DNA of 64,000 nucleotides, from assembly GCA_016709005.1 (NCBI GenBank), contig JADJEU010000021.1:124001-188000 (forward strand), in the 5' to 3' direction. The notes beneath the pieces are model-generated. The model worked only from the letters and a program-made list of their open reading frames with translations, was not told the DNA's origin and made no database searches. Position numbers and translations under genes: made by a program. Shown here in pieces: positions 28,658 through 38,234 of this stretch. Numbering within the stretch: the stretch's first letter is position 1; every line of letters starts with the position of its first letter. The DNA is from Crocinitomicaceae bacterium. GTDB lineage: Bacteria; Bacteroidota; Bacteroidia; Flavobacteriales_D; Crocinitomicaceae.

Positions 28658-29346
28658 ATGATAAAGTATTTCAGAAAACAGGTTTACGAAATTGATATTG
28701 TAGCTGTGTATCTTCAAATTGAGAAAGAAATCAATGAGGGAAAAATTAAATATTCCAGCGAAATTTCAGGTGCGGAGTATTTAGAGCGTTTGAAAACAAG
28801 TATTGAAGTTATTCTGGAACCTGACGGTGTTGATGTTGATCAATTGCTAGCATTGAAAATTCCGGTTGTAATCACGCCCCGATTTCACATAGCACAATAT
28901 GAGTTTTGGTTTGCCTTTCAACTAACAGTGATTAATTACCGCAAGATCCCATTTATGTTGCTCTATCATTTTGAACGATGGCAGAATAACATTCATTTTT
29001 TGAATCTACTCGAATTTCAAATTGATACCATTTATGAAGTAGTTGCAGAGAAAGCTGAAGTGAGGGAACAGCCCTTAACCGTGTTGATTCGGGAAGAAGT
29101 GATAGTTCCGTTGGCTCAGATTTTTAAGCAATTTTTATTCACTCCAAATGATTACGAAGACTTGATCTTAGCACTAAAGGGTTTCAATCATCTGAAAGCC
29201 ATAAAGCTATTTGGTATATTAGCGAGTTTGGCTATTTGATTAGTAAACTAAGGGCAGCACCTTTTTCTGCAATTATATCCAGAGTCGACAAACTACAAGC
29301 ATGGGCAAATTTGAATTTTGAATTTTTCTTGAATAAAGAGGCATGA
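28658..29346 (+). CDS. Hypothetical protein, probably frameshifted near its end
   Basis: ATG 28658 opens a frame of 193 residues ending at 29239 (MIKYFRKQVYEIDIVAVYLQIEKE). Near 29200 a second frame continues naturally with AIWYISEFGYLISKLRAAPFSAI and ends at TGA 29344-29346 (FEFFLNKEA), so the intact protein was probably about 228 residues. It is helical, soluble and charged, with no family I recognise. A TTG at 28628 is a possible but weaker start. First gene after tRNA-Asp. Confidence 0.5.
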
Positions 29347-29547
29347 TTGGGCCAGCATCGGTAAGCAATGCATGAGTGTGCTGGTTGGCTGCTGACACCT
29401 GATAATACCCGACGAAAGGAATTGGACAAGATGTTCGATGGTTTCCCCACGTTTGAAATTACTTGATGTCATTTCATGTCACTTTAGGTAACTAAAATAA
29501 AATCAGTGGATAGAGTCTGTAATTTTGTTTCTACAAATATTAAAATT

Positions 29548-29832
29548 ATGTTGAACGAAAAATACTGGTGGAGCTGACAGAGGAAGACTTCAAAAACTCA
29601 TTTCCGAATCAATTCAACTTCAACTCACCAATCATCGAACTGAGTTCACGTAGAGCCTCAGGACGATCTCATCCCAAGACTCGACGTCGCCAAACTTTTT
29701 GGCATCAGCCTGGTCACATTGGCCAAATGGGCGCGGTTAAAAATTCTGCCCAAACCAATCAAGAAAGGTGGGCGTGTGTTTTACCTGCGAAGTCAAATCA
29801 ACCAATGTCTAGTACCTAAAAAAGAGCTGTGA
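29548..29832 (+). pseudogene. Helix-turn-helix (excisionase/MerR-like) DNA-binding protein, frameshifted
   Basis: Three frames together read MLNEK, ILVELTEEDFK, KLISESIQLQLTNHRTEF, then DLIPRLDVAKLFGISLVTLAKWARLK and KKGGRVFYLRSQINQ, ending KKEL. This is the standard small Bacteroidota protein with an N-terminal coiled region and a C-terminal winged HTH, as found on mobile elements. The slips fall in the short A runs of GAAAAATAC and TTCAAAAACTC and near 29650. Its TGA overlaps the ATG of the next small gene (TGATG at 29830-29834). Confidence 0.6.
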
Positions 29833-30002
29833 TGAGATCTTATGAACCCGATCCCAAAAAAGTGGATGAATTGGAATTGGTTTGTGAATTTCCTAGATGT
29901 TCCAGAACATTTTACACCACAAACCCAAAGGCAGTTTATTGCTGTGACAGTCATCGCGCAAAACATTTTCGACTGGAAAATGAAGAGCGACTGAAGACAT
30001 GA
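29832..30002 (+). CDS. Small putative zinc-binding protein
   Basis: A 56-residue frame (MRSYEPDPKKVDELELVCEF). C18 and C23 (CEFPRC) with C37, C38 and H41 (YCCDSHR) look like a treble-clef or C3H zinc site. It overlaps the HTH gene stop. After its TGA the frame goes on as AELEQRF and, one frame over, KHNDDALGKLFQMDEK into the next feature, so it may be the first part of one longer broken gene. No known function. Confidence 0.45.
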   Translation: MRSYEPDPKKVDELELVCEFPRCSRTFYTTNPKAVYCCDSHRAKHFRLENEERLKT

Positions 30003-30060
30003 GCGGAACTGGAACAACGGTTTTAAGCACAATGACGATGCGCTTGGGAAGTTATTTCAG

Positions 30061-30243
30061 ATGGATGAGAAATTGGTGAGCAAACGGGAACTAAATCTAG
30101 TTGACTTTGATTTTGATGTGATGCCACCACCTCAGCAAACACAAGACGGTAGATTTTGTTATGTCTATTATGAGTATGGTCTTGCAAAAGACTTGTCCGA
30201 AAAAGGGAAGTATGAAATAGTAAAAATGAAAAAGAATAAATAG
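30061..30243 (+). CDS. Hypothetical protein, possibly the 3' part of the preceding gene
   Basis: A 60-residue frame (MDEKLVSKRELNLVDFDFDV) ending in a Lys-rich tail. The frame is open upstream from about 30012 without a start codon, which fits it being the second half of the zinc-binding gene after one stop and one frameshift in TTTT near 30024. No recognised domain. Confidence 0.4.
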   Translation: MDEKLVSKRELNLVDFDFDVMPPPQQTQDGRFCYVYYEYGLAKDLSEKGKYEIVKMKKNK

Positions 30244-30247
30244 AAAT

Positions 30248-30548
30248 ATGCGAGTAACGCCAATACCATTTGAAAAATTTTTTTGAATTCAGAATCGATA
30301 ACAGTACCGGTAATTTCCGGAACAAAAATTTTGCGAGCTCCCATGCTCCCGCAGTAGCAGCGCCTCAAGCAGTAAGAACAGCTTCTGTTCCACTTGTTGA
30401 ATCTGCTACACCAGCAGCAATGCCAGCCTCTTCCGAAATTCCGTGGGGAAGAATTATTTTGATTAGCGCAATCGCGGTTGGAGTGATATATATTGGTTAT
30501 CGCATTTACAAAAAAGACAAAGAGGAGCAGGGGCACCAAAGTAACTGA
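30248..30548 (+). pseudogene. Small single-span membrane protein, frameshifted in a T7 run
   Basis: ATG 30248 reads MRVTPIPFEKFF and stops at once in a run of seven T (30278-30284). With one T fewer it continues as EFRIDNSTGNFRNKNFAS through an Ala/Pro-rich segment to a membrane span, GRIILISAIAVGVIYIGYRIY, and a charged tail. Alternatively a TTG at 30270 starts a 92-residue protein. Such small membrane proteins are common on Bacteroidota conjugative or prophage elements; the function is unknown. Confidence 0.5.
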
Positions 30549-30683
30549 AAAAATCAGTGGCTTAATTTGAAAACGAGAAAAGAAATAATTTGATTTTCTT
30601 ATGCGTTTACCGTTTTTTAATTTTGTTCTTCAAACTATTTTATAGAACTTCTACTTCATAATCATAAACTAAAATCTAAAGTT

Positions 30684-30959
30684 ATGGAAGTAATTGTAAT
30701 GGACTCAAAAGCCTTTGAGGAGCTTAAAAAAGAATTCAAAATCATCGTAAAAAGCGCACTTAAAGAAATGCTCGAATCACTCAATGGAACCGGCGTTTCT
30801 GATTGGATTCCTGAGAAGGAAGCACAAAAATTATTGCACTTTAGATCTAAAAGATCATGGCAAAAAATGCGTGATCAAGGAATAATTGTTTTAGTCAAAC
30901 AGGGAGAAAATACTCTTCGCGTAAAAAAGTATTGGCCTTTTGGAGAAAAAAAAAGTTGA
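30684..30959 (+). CDS. Helix-turn-helix protein, excisionase-like
   Basis: A 91-residue intact protein. Residues 1-40 are a charged helix; residues 44-91 form a short winged HTH: WIPEKEAQKLLHFRSKRSW, then KMRDQGIIVLVKQGENTLRVKK with the wing and Lys-rich tail. It resembles the small HTH proteins that accompany integrases on mobile elements, but no integrase is seen in the window. Confidence 0.6.
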   Translation: MEVIVMDSKAFEELKKEFKIIVKSALKEMLESLNGTGVSDWIPEKEAQKLLHFRSKRSWQKMRDQGIIVLVKQGENTLRVKKYWPFGEKKS

Positions 30960-31026
30960 GTTTTGATTAATTTGTCGCTAATCAGACATCGCTTTAAACA
31001 TTTCTTCCGGGACCTCCCCTTCCCTT

Positions 31027-31410
31027 TTACCCCGCTCTCCTGAACGGCCTCTTAGGCGGTTCTTCTTCCTTCCTCAAAACCCGATCCTTCAAAAACGATT
31101 CGTAATAATTTTGCGATTTGATCGACGGAGCCGACCGCCGTTTCATTTCTGAAATTTGATGTTCTAGAATGGAGCGCGTGTTTTGATTGAGATAATCTTG
31201 ACAAAATTGCCGGGCAATAATTGGGTCACGCAAAATCAAGCGCTTGTAAACATAATCTGTTCCATAGCTGGGAATGGCCACCCAAAATTTTTCGTGCGCC
31301 ATGCGCATGATGTAGAAATAACAAAAACTATCCGGCAGCTCAGGGCAAATGCCAATAATGGTTTCTTTGGTGGTTGGGTGGGCTTTCCAGTGGAGTTCTA
31401 AATTCAGCAT
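31027..31410 (-). CDS. Hypothetical protein
   Basis: A 127-residue intact frame (MLNLELHWKAHPTTKETIIG), N-terminal half mixed alpha/beta with aromatic residues, C-terminal 50 residues very basic (KRRSAPSIK, RKEEEPPKRPFRRAG). No signal peptide or recognised motif. The basic tail suggests nucleic-acid binding; that is a guess. Confidence 0.5.
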   Translation of the reverse strand: MLNLELHWKAHPTTKETIIGICPELPDSFCYFYIMRMAHEKFWVAIPSYGTDYVYKRLILRDPIIARQFCQDYLNQNTRSILEHQISEMKRRSAPSIKSQNYYESFLKDRVLRKEEEPPKRPFRRAG

Positions 31411-31624
31411 AACTAAAATTTTTGGGGCATCTTAGTTTTTTAGAACGTAAGTGATTTACGTGGATTTTTTGGAGTTTGTTAATCAGATTGTGATCATCTA
31501 GATATTCTCCAAAAAACGACTGTGTAGAAAATTGGGCTAAATCCTTTTTGGCGCTGCGCTGAATCGCAGGAAGTCAGTTGACTACAAACTTTATTCAACT
31601 GAAAATTAAACTAGGTGAAACCTG

Positions 31625-31771
31625 ACAATCCTGCCTTGTTTAGCCTTCTATTTTTTGATAGAAAATTTTACTTGCAAATTCAATAATATCTGCATTTACC
31701 GTTACGGTAATACGTCTAAAATTTTTCATTACATCAATTGATACATTTATCAATGTTCTACTGCCTTTCAT
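31625..31771 (-). CDS. Small hypothetical frame
   Basis: In the otherwise empty stretch 31411-31804, a 44-residue frame starts at ATG 31771 (MKGSRTLINVSIDVMKNFRR) and ends near 31638. It has a beta-rich ITVTVNADIIEFASK core. The perfect 15-base palindrome TTACCGTTACGGTAA lies within it. Low support. Confidence 0.2.
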
Positions 31772-31804
31772 TTCAATGCCTGCTGCTTTTTTGAAGTTGG
31801 TGCT

Positions 31805-31951
31805 GCTCCGATAACGTTAATTAACGGTGATAGCCTCATCGAACTTTTAATTGAAAATGAAATAGGTATTACGCTAGAATCTATATCTTACTTTCTTATA
31901 AATAAAGATATTTTTGAAAATGATACTTCAGAAAGCGAAAACGAAAACTAG
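31805..31951 (+). pseudogene. C-terminal remnant of an Mrr-like restriction endonuclease
   Basis: An open frame without start encodes APITLINGDSLIELLIENE, then IGITLESISYFLINKDIFEND and stops at TAG 31949-31951. This matches the last 45 residues of Mrr-type type IV endonucleases (LIDGxxLxxLMIexxVGV followed by a Phe-Phe-Asp-like tail). The catalytic PD-(D/E)XK part is missing upstream. Confidence 0.45.
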
Positions 31952-32106
31952 TTGCCCCACGCACCTGTGCGAAATGAAATTGAGTGTAGCTTTAAGTAGG
32001 GTGGGAAAATTTTTTTGGTATGGTGTTTTGGAAAGATGAAAAACAAGTGGCTTATGAATTTGAGAATTCAATGAAGATGTTGATTGGGAGAGGTTGAGTA
32101 TTGAGG

Positions 32107-32612
32107 TTAATTACTATTCTCAAGGTTAAGTGAGATTCTTATTTCCTTAATATCTACTTGTAATATTTTCGATAATGCTTTTGCTGCTTTTTCATCACAG
32201 ACGCCTAATTTCTTACCAATAAACCAATTTTTTAATTCTGACTCTTGAATTTCGATGCTGTGTCTTTGCAATAGATAATGTACCACGGATATTGAAAATC
32301 CTGTTTTTTGTTAGAGACTTTAGAAGTATTTTGGAGTATTATGTGTGGTTGAATTGGCACTTTTTTTTTGGGTTTTCTCTTATTTATATCAAAGGAATTT
32401 TGCATAACTAAATTGATATAATTGATATCTTCATTTAGAATTTCAGCTAAAAAAACAGAGACTCTAATGTCCTGTGGCTTATGAGATCCCACGCACCACT
32501 TCGAAAATGTCGATTCGTTGGCATGAATTTTTTTTTGCACTAATTTTTTATGAATGAATTTTTTTAGAAACCCTTTCGACTTAATCAACTCACCTAAATT
32601 TTTATACTTCAT
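32107..32612 (-). pseudogene. Two-part XRE-like DNA-binding protein, frameshifted
   Basis: From ATG 32612 the frame reads MKYKNLGELIKSKGFLKKFI with an HTH-like region (ANESTFSKWCVGSHKPQDIRV). Near 32280 a slip occurs: the original frame ends at 32232, while the other frame continues as HSIEIQESELKNWFIGKKLG and DEKAAKALSKILQVDIKEIRIS to TAA at 32107-32109. The second part repeats the pattern of the first, so the intact protein had two XRE-like modules over about 168 residues. Confidence 0.5.
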
Positions 32613-32780
32613 TTAATTTCGATTTGTTCGGTCTGTATCTGAACGCTATCGAATAACCTGTGAAGGGGAGTCAATATCCCACTGCGATTTGATGTAATAC
32701 GGAATTATTAAAGCACTCATTTTCTGTCAGATTATGATTGGCTTGTTCATGGATAATAATAACACGAGGCTTGCATACAG

Positions 32781-33695
32781 CTAATAAATAAAGCCTTCTT
32801 TTAAATTTTCTCCCGTGCTACCTAATCTGTAGGCAACGAGATGCCCTTTCTTAGCTACACTGTAATCTAAGCAAATTGCCTTCGAGTTGGTAAGCTCTGG
32901 TAATCCCTCGAACCAATAATGTCCAAAAAATACTAATTTATTTTCTGTATATGAAGGAAACGTTGAATCGTGTGGTAAAGGCACATTTGCAAGTTCCGTA
33001 GGACACCCCATCAAAACATCATTATATGTTTTTCTTTTCGATTCTTCAACCCACCATTTAATTCGGCATTCTTCCCTAACGGCACCATCCTTGTCAGCGA
33101 ATGACAAACCATTAGGTAATTTGCGTTCTTTACCTTTAAGAGTTTCTTCCACAATTTGATAGATGCCATCTCCACTTTTTTCATCGGCCGCCAGGGTTAA
33201 GAATTCAGGCGTAATTGGTGCATTTTTTTTTAAATTTTTCTTGAGCCAATTTATATGTACCTCATCCCAACATGCGTGCACCATTCGAAAATCTTCATTC
33301 TCAAAAAATAGCGGCAGTGTTTAAACCATTTAAGAAAAGTCTGCCCACTCCGAATCAAAATACTTAAACTGTCGTAAGGTTTCATATGCTGTTCAATTTC
33401 TTTTAGATTGTGATCTCTGAAAAAACCGCCCTTTTGAGTATGTGGGGTATGAAAACAAATTGCGTTGTATTCATGATTTCCCATAATTGCAATCGCATTT
33501 TTTGCATCACACATATCTTTAACAATATGAAGAGTCTCTCGAATTTTTGGACCACGATCAATAAAATCTCCAACGAAAGCAACTTTTCTCACCGGATGAG
33601 AATAAACACCAGACTCTCTTTTATATCCTAATTTTTGCAGTAGGATTTCCAATTTGTCTGCGTGACCGTGAATATCTCACAATGATGTCGTACAT
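32781..33695 (-). pseudogene. Calcineurin-like metallophosphatase (ApaH/PrpE type), frameshifted
   Basis: Three frames together give a protein of about 305 residues: MYDII plus GDIHGHADKLEILLQKLG (first metal motif, slip near 33673), GDFIDRGP, GNHEYN, then a slip near 33290 and VHACWDE, ending with FGHYWFEG. These are the metal-binding motifs of PPP-family phosphatases such as diadenosine tetraphosphatase or PrpE. The ATG at 33695 fits the family start. Each half alone is incomplete, so it is probably inactive if the sequence is right. Confidence 0.7.
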
Positions 33696-33737
33696 ATAGA
33701 ACGAATATACCGTGAAACTATAAGAACAATTTACGAC

Positions 33738-33870
33738 TTAATTCATTGAAAAAGAAAGCTGGTTAAATTGTAAATCGTCAGCAGCTGTTAACTTACTGTG
33801 AGCTCGGAAAGCATCTACGGCATCCCACACACAATTCTTTCTCTAACTGTTTAATTTGATCTTGGTTCAT
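33738..33870 (-). pseudogene. Small hypothetical gene, frameshifted
   Basis: ATG 33870 overlaps the stop of the upstream gene (ATGA). The frame begins MNQDQIKQLEKELC and soon stops; one base off it continues VWDAVDAFRAHSKLTAADDLQFNQLSF to TAA at 33738. Intact size would be about 44 residues. No known family. Confidence 0.35.
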
Positions 33871-34193
33871 GTTAATCTTATTTCTGTTATCAATGTTTTT
33901 GTTCCGGTGGAATCTAATTTGGTTCTTACTTCAATCGCTTGCCCTAGTTTTAGGTTAAAGTTACTAACCATGGAGGGAATAATAGAGATCGAGCTGCCTC
34001 CTGCATTTGGCTGAAATGTGCCATAGCCATTTTCTGCTAACTTAATAATTTTACCTCCAATCCATTGGCCAATCGTCACGCTTTCTGTTTCATCTTTCCA
34101 ATGATTTATATTGGCAGAATAATTTGGGTTTTGATCTGCACATTTTTTAAACCAAAGAACTAAATCCATAACCTGAAAGGCAAGAGAATACAA
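33867..34193 (-). CDS. Hypothetical protein
   Basis: A 108-residue frame, mixed alpha/beta: residues 8-60 helix-rich, then VTIGQWIGGKIIKLAENGYGTFQPNA and a Ser/Ile-rich strand region ending KTLITEIRLT, like a small beta-barrel (OB-like). ATG at 34169 (MDLVLWFKK) may be the real start. It is coupled by ATGA overlap to the small gene downstream. Region 34200-34420 upstream shows no clear gene on either strand. Confidence 0.4.
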   Translation of the reverse strand: MYSLAFQVMDLVLWFKKCADQNPNYSANINHWKDETESVTIGQWIGGKIIKLAENGYGTFQPNAGGSSISIIPSMVSNFNLKLGQAIEVRTKLDSTGTKTLITEIRLT

Positions 34194-34423
34194 GAGGAAG
34201 TTAGAAGTAACATGTTTTGTATTCTGAAATTTGATTTTCGTGGCTTCTTTTCATCTCCTTCTGTATGTAAAGCTAGCTCGTAATATCAAGCAAGGTCTTG
34301 ATGTTTTGTGCGAGGATAAAGGAAGAGACTTATCACAACTTATTTTAGCTGCAGATGGTTTCAGTTCAACTTTTACCGGCCAAAACAGGCTGGACCATGT
34401 TAAATAACTATATCGTTGGGAAT

Positions 34424-35063
34424 TCAAGTGTCGTGCAATGCACCTATCTTGTTGGCAGCTCTAAAAACATATTCAACAACTTTTCTTAGACCGTTAAAAT
34501 ACTTTTCATCGTCAAATTTTTCCTCTGGATTTTCAATGCTAAATAATATGTCAATTAAATGCTTGGGTGCGACATCCAAATGATATTGTTGTTCAGTACA
34601 TACATCAAATACGTTTTGGTATTTATTTCGAATACGCGTGTGAGGTTCGTTATCAGCCGCAGCTTTATTTCCTGAAATAGTCTTTTAACGTCGTCAGGAT
34701 TTTGTTTCTTATAAAGTTTCCATAAGTATCCGAGAAAGTAGAATCTTTCTCTAGTTGTGTTTGGCCAGAAAGTATAAAATAGGGTATGTTTCGTTGCCTT
34801 CTAAATTCTGCAATTTTTTCTTTAGCAGCGGCTAAACCTTTGGAGTCTTCGGACCCGCTAACTTGTGTTTTTGTTTTATAAAATAGCGCATCTAAAAGAA
34901 TTGCGTCATACTCAAATAGTTTGCTTTCAAAATTTGCAAAGCCTTCTTCGTAGGATTTAAAACCTTCCAAATGAATATCATTGGATTTAGCAAGACCTGA
35001 AAAAAGGTCTAATTTTTCGAAATCATCATCTATCCATAAAACTTTATAGGTCTTCATCTTCAC
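34424..35063 (-). pseudogene. Response-regulator-like receiver protein with extra C-terminal domain, frameshifted
   Basis: From ATG 35063: KVLWIDDDFEKLDLF (acidic pair), YDAILLDALF (phospho-acceptor Asp position) and PYFILSGQTQLE (Thr/Ser position), the receiver pattern, to about residue 130. The track stops at 34665, but one frame over it continues NKAAADNEPHTRIRNKYQ, VFDVCTEQQYHLDV and LRKVVEYVFRAANKIG to TGA at 34424. That part is helical and not a DNA-binding output domain that I know. It overlaps the kinase-like gene by 20 bases. Confidence 0.6.
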
Positions 35064-37461
35064 TTTCTTTTGTAATTATTATTGGCAATTCAATTTCGTA
35101 ATTAGTAGCGTACTGATCATCTTCATTTAGTTTTAGATCAAAGGACCCTTCCATGAAATTAACTATTTGGTAAATGTCATAACCACCAATTCCGGTATTT
35201 CCGGTATCGCCAGCCTTCAAATTCTTTCTGATAAATTTTTCTTTATCGAAATTTTCAGGGAAGGCTAAGCCATTATTCTTAAATGACAAAATGACTTTTG
35301 AGATTGCTTGTTCTGTATCTAAATCAACCCGAATAATCATTTTATTTGCATCATTTTTTTGACCTTTAAACGCATGTCTTTCTGCATTGTCAAAAAATTA
35401 TTGAATAAGACAGCTAGAATATCGTTGTTGATTTAATAATGATACTATTCCCCAATTCATTTATAATATCTTCTGAAACGGATATGACTGGTTCAAATGA
35501 ATAATTGTTGAGCCCCAAATACTTATTAATAAATGTGATAAGATCAAGATCTTCTAACTTGTAATTATCAAGATCAAGTTCGTGCTCATTTCGATCCAAC
35601 AGATTATTGGTCAGATCCATGTTTAGTTTTATACCACCTAATACTTTCTCAAGTTCTTTTTTTAAATTGAGATCCGAAGTTTTTGTTAGCAAAGCTTCTA
35701 TGGTCAATATCCCGGAACCAATATTTAACAAAGGTCTGCCGAGTGAATGCTTAATGAAGGAAATTTTCAGTAAGTTTCTCCCTTTAAGTTGTATTGGCTT
35801 TTAATAGCCTTTAATTCCCTTGGCCTTTTCTTTGTAAAAGATTCAATTTGTTCACGATATAATCTATGCTGAGTCTCCTTTTCAGGTAATCTACTTTTAA
35901 GTTGAGAAACTATCCTTTTTGCGAATAGTCGGAATAGTTACTCCATACTGATATCCTAAAACTTGCTTTTGTACAAGTCACTTTTCAATTCACTAACGGT
36001 AATTAATGTCCTCAAATTTTCAATTGACGCGAAGGATAAAATATCATTACTTGCGAAAGCAATAGTACATTATTGCCTGAAAAACCAATACCAGTTGGTT
36101 TGAGTGATTTAAACCTCAGAGCAAGCAGCAAGCTTGGATATTTAATTTCGTACGAATGTGGGGGCACATCTGTAAGTTCAATTTCGTCAGTTGAAATAGA
36201 ATTTTCTAATAAATCGTCTTTTAAGTCTCGAATTCTAATGAATCTGCCTAACGTGCCTGCCACAATAGGGTTTTCTTTAGCCTGTTCTTGAACAATTTCG
36301 CCTAGCGTTACAATTTTCACATTGGTAGGAACTTCTTCTTCGGCCATTAAGAACCTACGAACACTAAAATTGTAGTCTTCTTTTTCTATTTCATTTTTCG
36401 AAACCCATCTCTTATGAATTGTGTCCCCTTCCTCTCCGATTAATTCTAATAATCTACCAGAGTCTAAAATTTTATCTTTTTTTCCCGCTGATAAAACAAA
36501 ATCACTAGCATCTATAAAAGTCACTCCACCCTTTTTAGTTGGTTTAGAGTTTAAGAAAACAGCAACACAAGGAATCGAAGTATTTTGAAATAATTTAGCC
36601 GGTAAAAGAATTACATATTCTAAGATATCTTTCTTCAATAAATCCCTGCGCAAACCTTTTGCATTTTGATGCCCATTAGTTAGGAAATGCGATGCAGCTA
36701 TAATTGCCGCTTTACCATTTGGAGCAATCTGATGCATGGCATGATAAATAGTCTTACCATCAACTTCCCATGGTATACCAGGATTGGTAAATGGTGTCTT
36801 TCCAAAGGCGGATTGCTTATCACAAAATCAAAGTGCCCTGAATTTCTACTATCATTAAGCGTCTTGTCCTACAAATGAATTTTCCAACCTATTGTGAACG
36901 TTAAATTTAAATACCTAAGGCCCATGTTTTTTTTCAGAAACTTCATTGCCGTATTAAATACAATCCTTTGGTAAAATATAAAGGAGGCATTTCCTCCAAA
37001 GGGATTATACACCCTTGCTTTGGGTGCTAAAGAGTAAACAGAAGTGAGTAATTCAGAAATTTGTTTAGGAGTGGAGGAATCACCGATGGCTTGATTTTCT
37101 ACGAAATTTCAGGGCTTGTTCAAAATGAATTTCAAACTCATTTTGCGTCATTGAATCAATTGGAAATTCTTTAAAAAAACTTTGCCAATTAACAGTAATT
37201 CGGGGACCTGTTTCAATACAATCTTCGCAAATTTCGAAGGCTTTTATTAAATCTTGATTCTCAATTCCGATACCTCGATACAGCATCGGTAAATATCCAA
37301 ATGTGATCCATTCTGTTTATTACTAATTACGGCATCGAAATTTTTATTCAACCTTTTAAGAAGAATGAAACTGGAAATATTTCGTCGCTTTTAAGGTATC
37401 CTCGAAAATCACTGTAGGAATTTAATAAAGCTTTCTGAACTTTCTTTTCTAAATCTTGCAT
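35044..37461 (-). pseudogene. N6-adenine DNA methyltransferase joined to a TRD and a histidine-kinase-like module, multiply frameshifted
   Basis: Reading the minus strand with at least seven frame changes gives about 800 residues: N-terminus MQDLEKKVQKALLNSYSDFRG; HsdM-like TPKQISELLTSVYS and VYNPFGGNASF (SAM motif I); FVISNPPFGK (motif IV, slip in CCTTTGG near 36806); HQIAPNGKAAIIAASHFLTNG; a target-recognition-like region ending GYQYGVTIP and IRKKD; a coiled coil (QLKSRLPEKETQHRLYREQ); then FIKHSLGRPLLNIGSG (H-box), LFNNFFDNAERHAF (N-box) and GNTGIGGYDIYQIV (G-box) of a GHKL ATPase. I see no start codon between the methylase and kinase parts, so it was probably one polypeptide. The receiver gene overlaps its end. 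Confidence 0.65.
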
Positions 37462-37700
37462 ATCAAATAAAATTGGTTAAACATTAATGGTTGTTCTTTT
37501 ATTTGAGATAAGATGTTATAGTTAAGTGCAAACGAACTGCACAGGATGATTTTGTTTTATTTGGTCGAATATCCCTCTGCAAATTAGCAATTTTTAATGA
37601 ATTAGAACTGAGTAGTGATGATCTAAATAGTTAGGGGCCGCATACTTGGAGCCTTTCTTATTCTTATTGTTTATCAAATTTTGAAATCGACGGGTGCAAT

Positions 37701-38171
37701 TCAATTCTTTTCGGCATCGTTTTTTAATTTGTCCATCTCAACAATTTTCCTAGGTTCACGTATATCAACAATTTTTCCATTTTCAAAAATCGGGACTACT
37801 CGAATTTTAAAATCGAATTTTTCACGAGCTGGTGCTTCTTCAAATTGTTCAAAAGAATCTTCAAAATCACGAAACTCATCAAGAAATACAAAACGGAATT
37901 CGAAGACTCTGATCTCTGGATAATAATCGCATAGAGATTCCTCTGCGAAGACTACTTCGAAAATTTTCTCCTTTTGTCAATTCAAATTTCTTTTTGAACC
38001 AATACATGGTTTCCCAACTATTTAATCTTCCTAAAAACTTTCTGTTAGGTGCTAAAAGTGACTTAATAATATTTTCGTCTAAGTTCATCACCGCCATAAT
38101 GAATTGATTCGAGATATACTCATTCAAAATTAGCTGATCCGCAGTTTGTTTTGAAGAAAGAATTTTTTCAT
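37701..38171 (-). pseudogene. Hypothetical protein, frameshifted
   Basis: Combining frames from ATG 38171: MKKILSSKQTADQLILNEYI, SNQFIMAVMNLDENIIKSLL, LNSWETMYWFKKKFELTKGE, then slip near 37965 and VFAEESLCDYYPEIRVFEFR, REPRKIVEMDKLKNDAEKN to TGA at 37701. About 155 residues with a mixed alpha/beta pattern of the NTF2/SnoaL kind; family not certain. It lies upstream of, and in the same direction as, the methylase gene. Confidence 0.4.
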
Positions 38172-38234
38172 AGTTCTAGGTTTAGGACAAACAAATTTAT
38201 TCTTATCTTGTGCATTACATCTGCATAGTAAATA

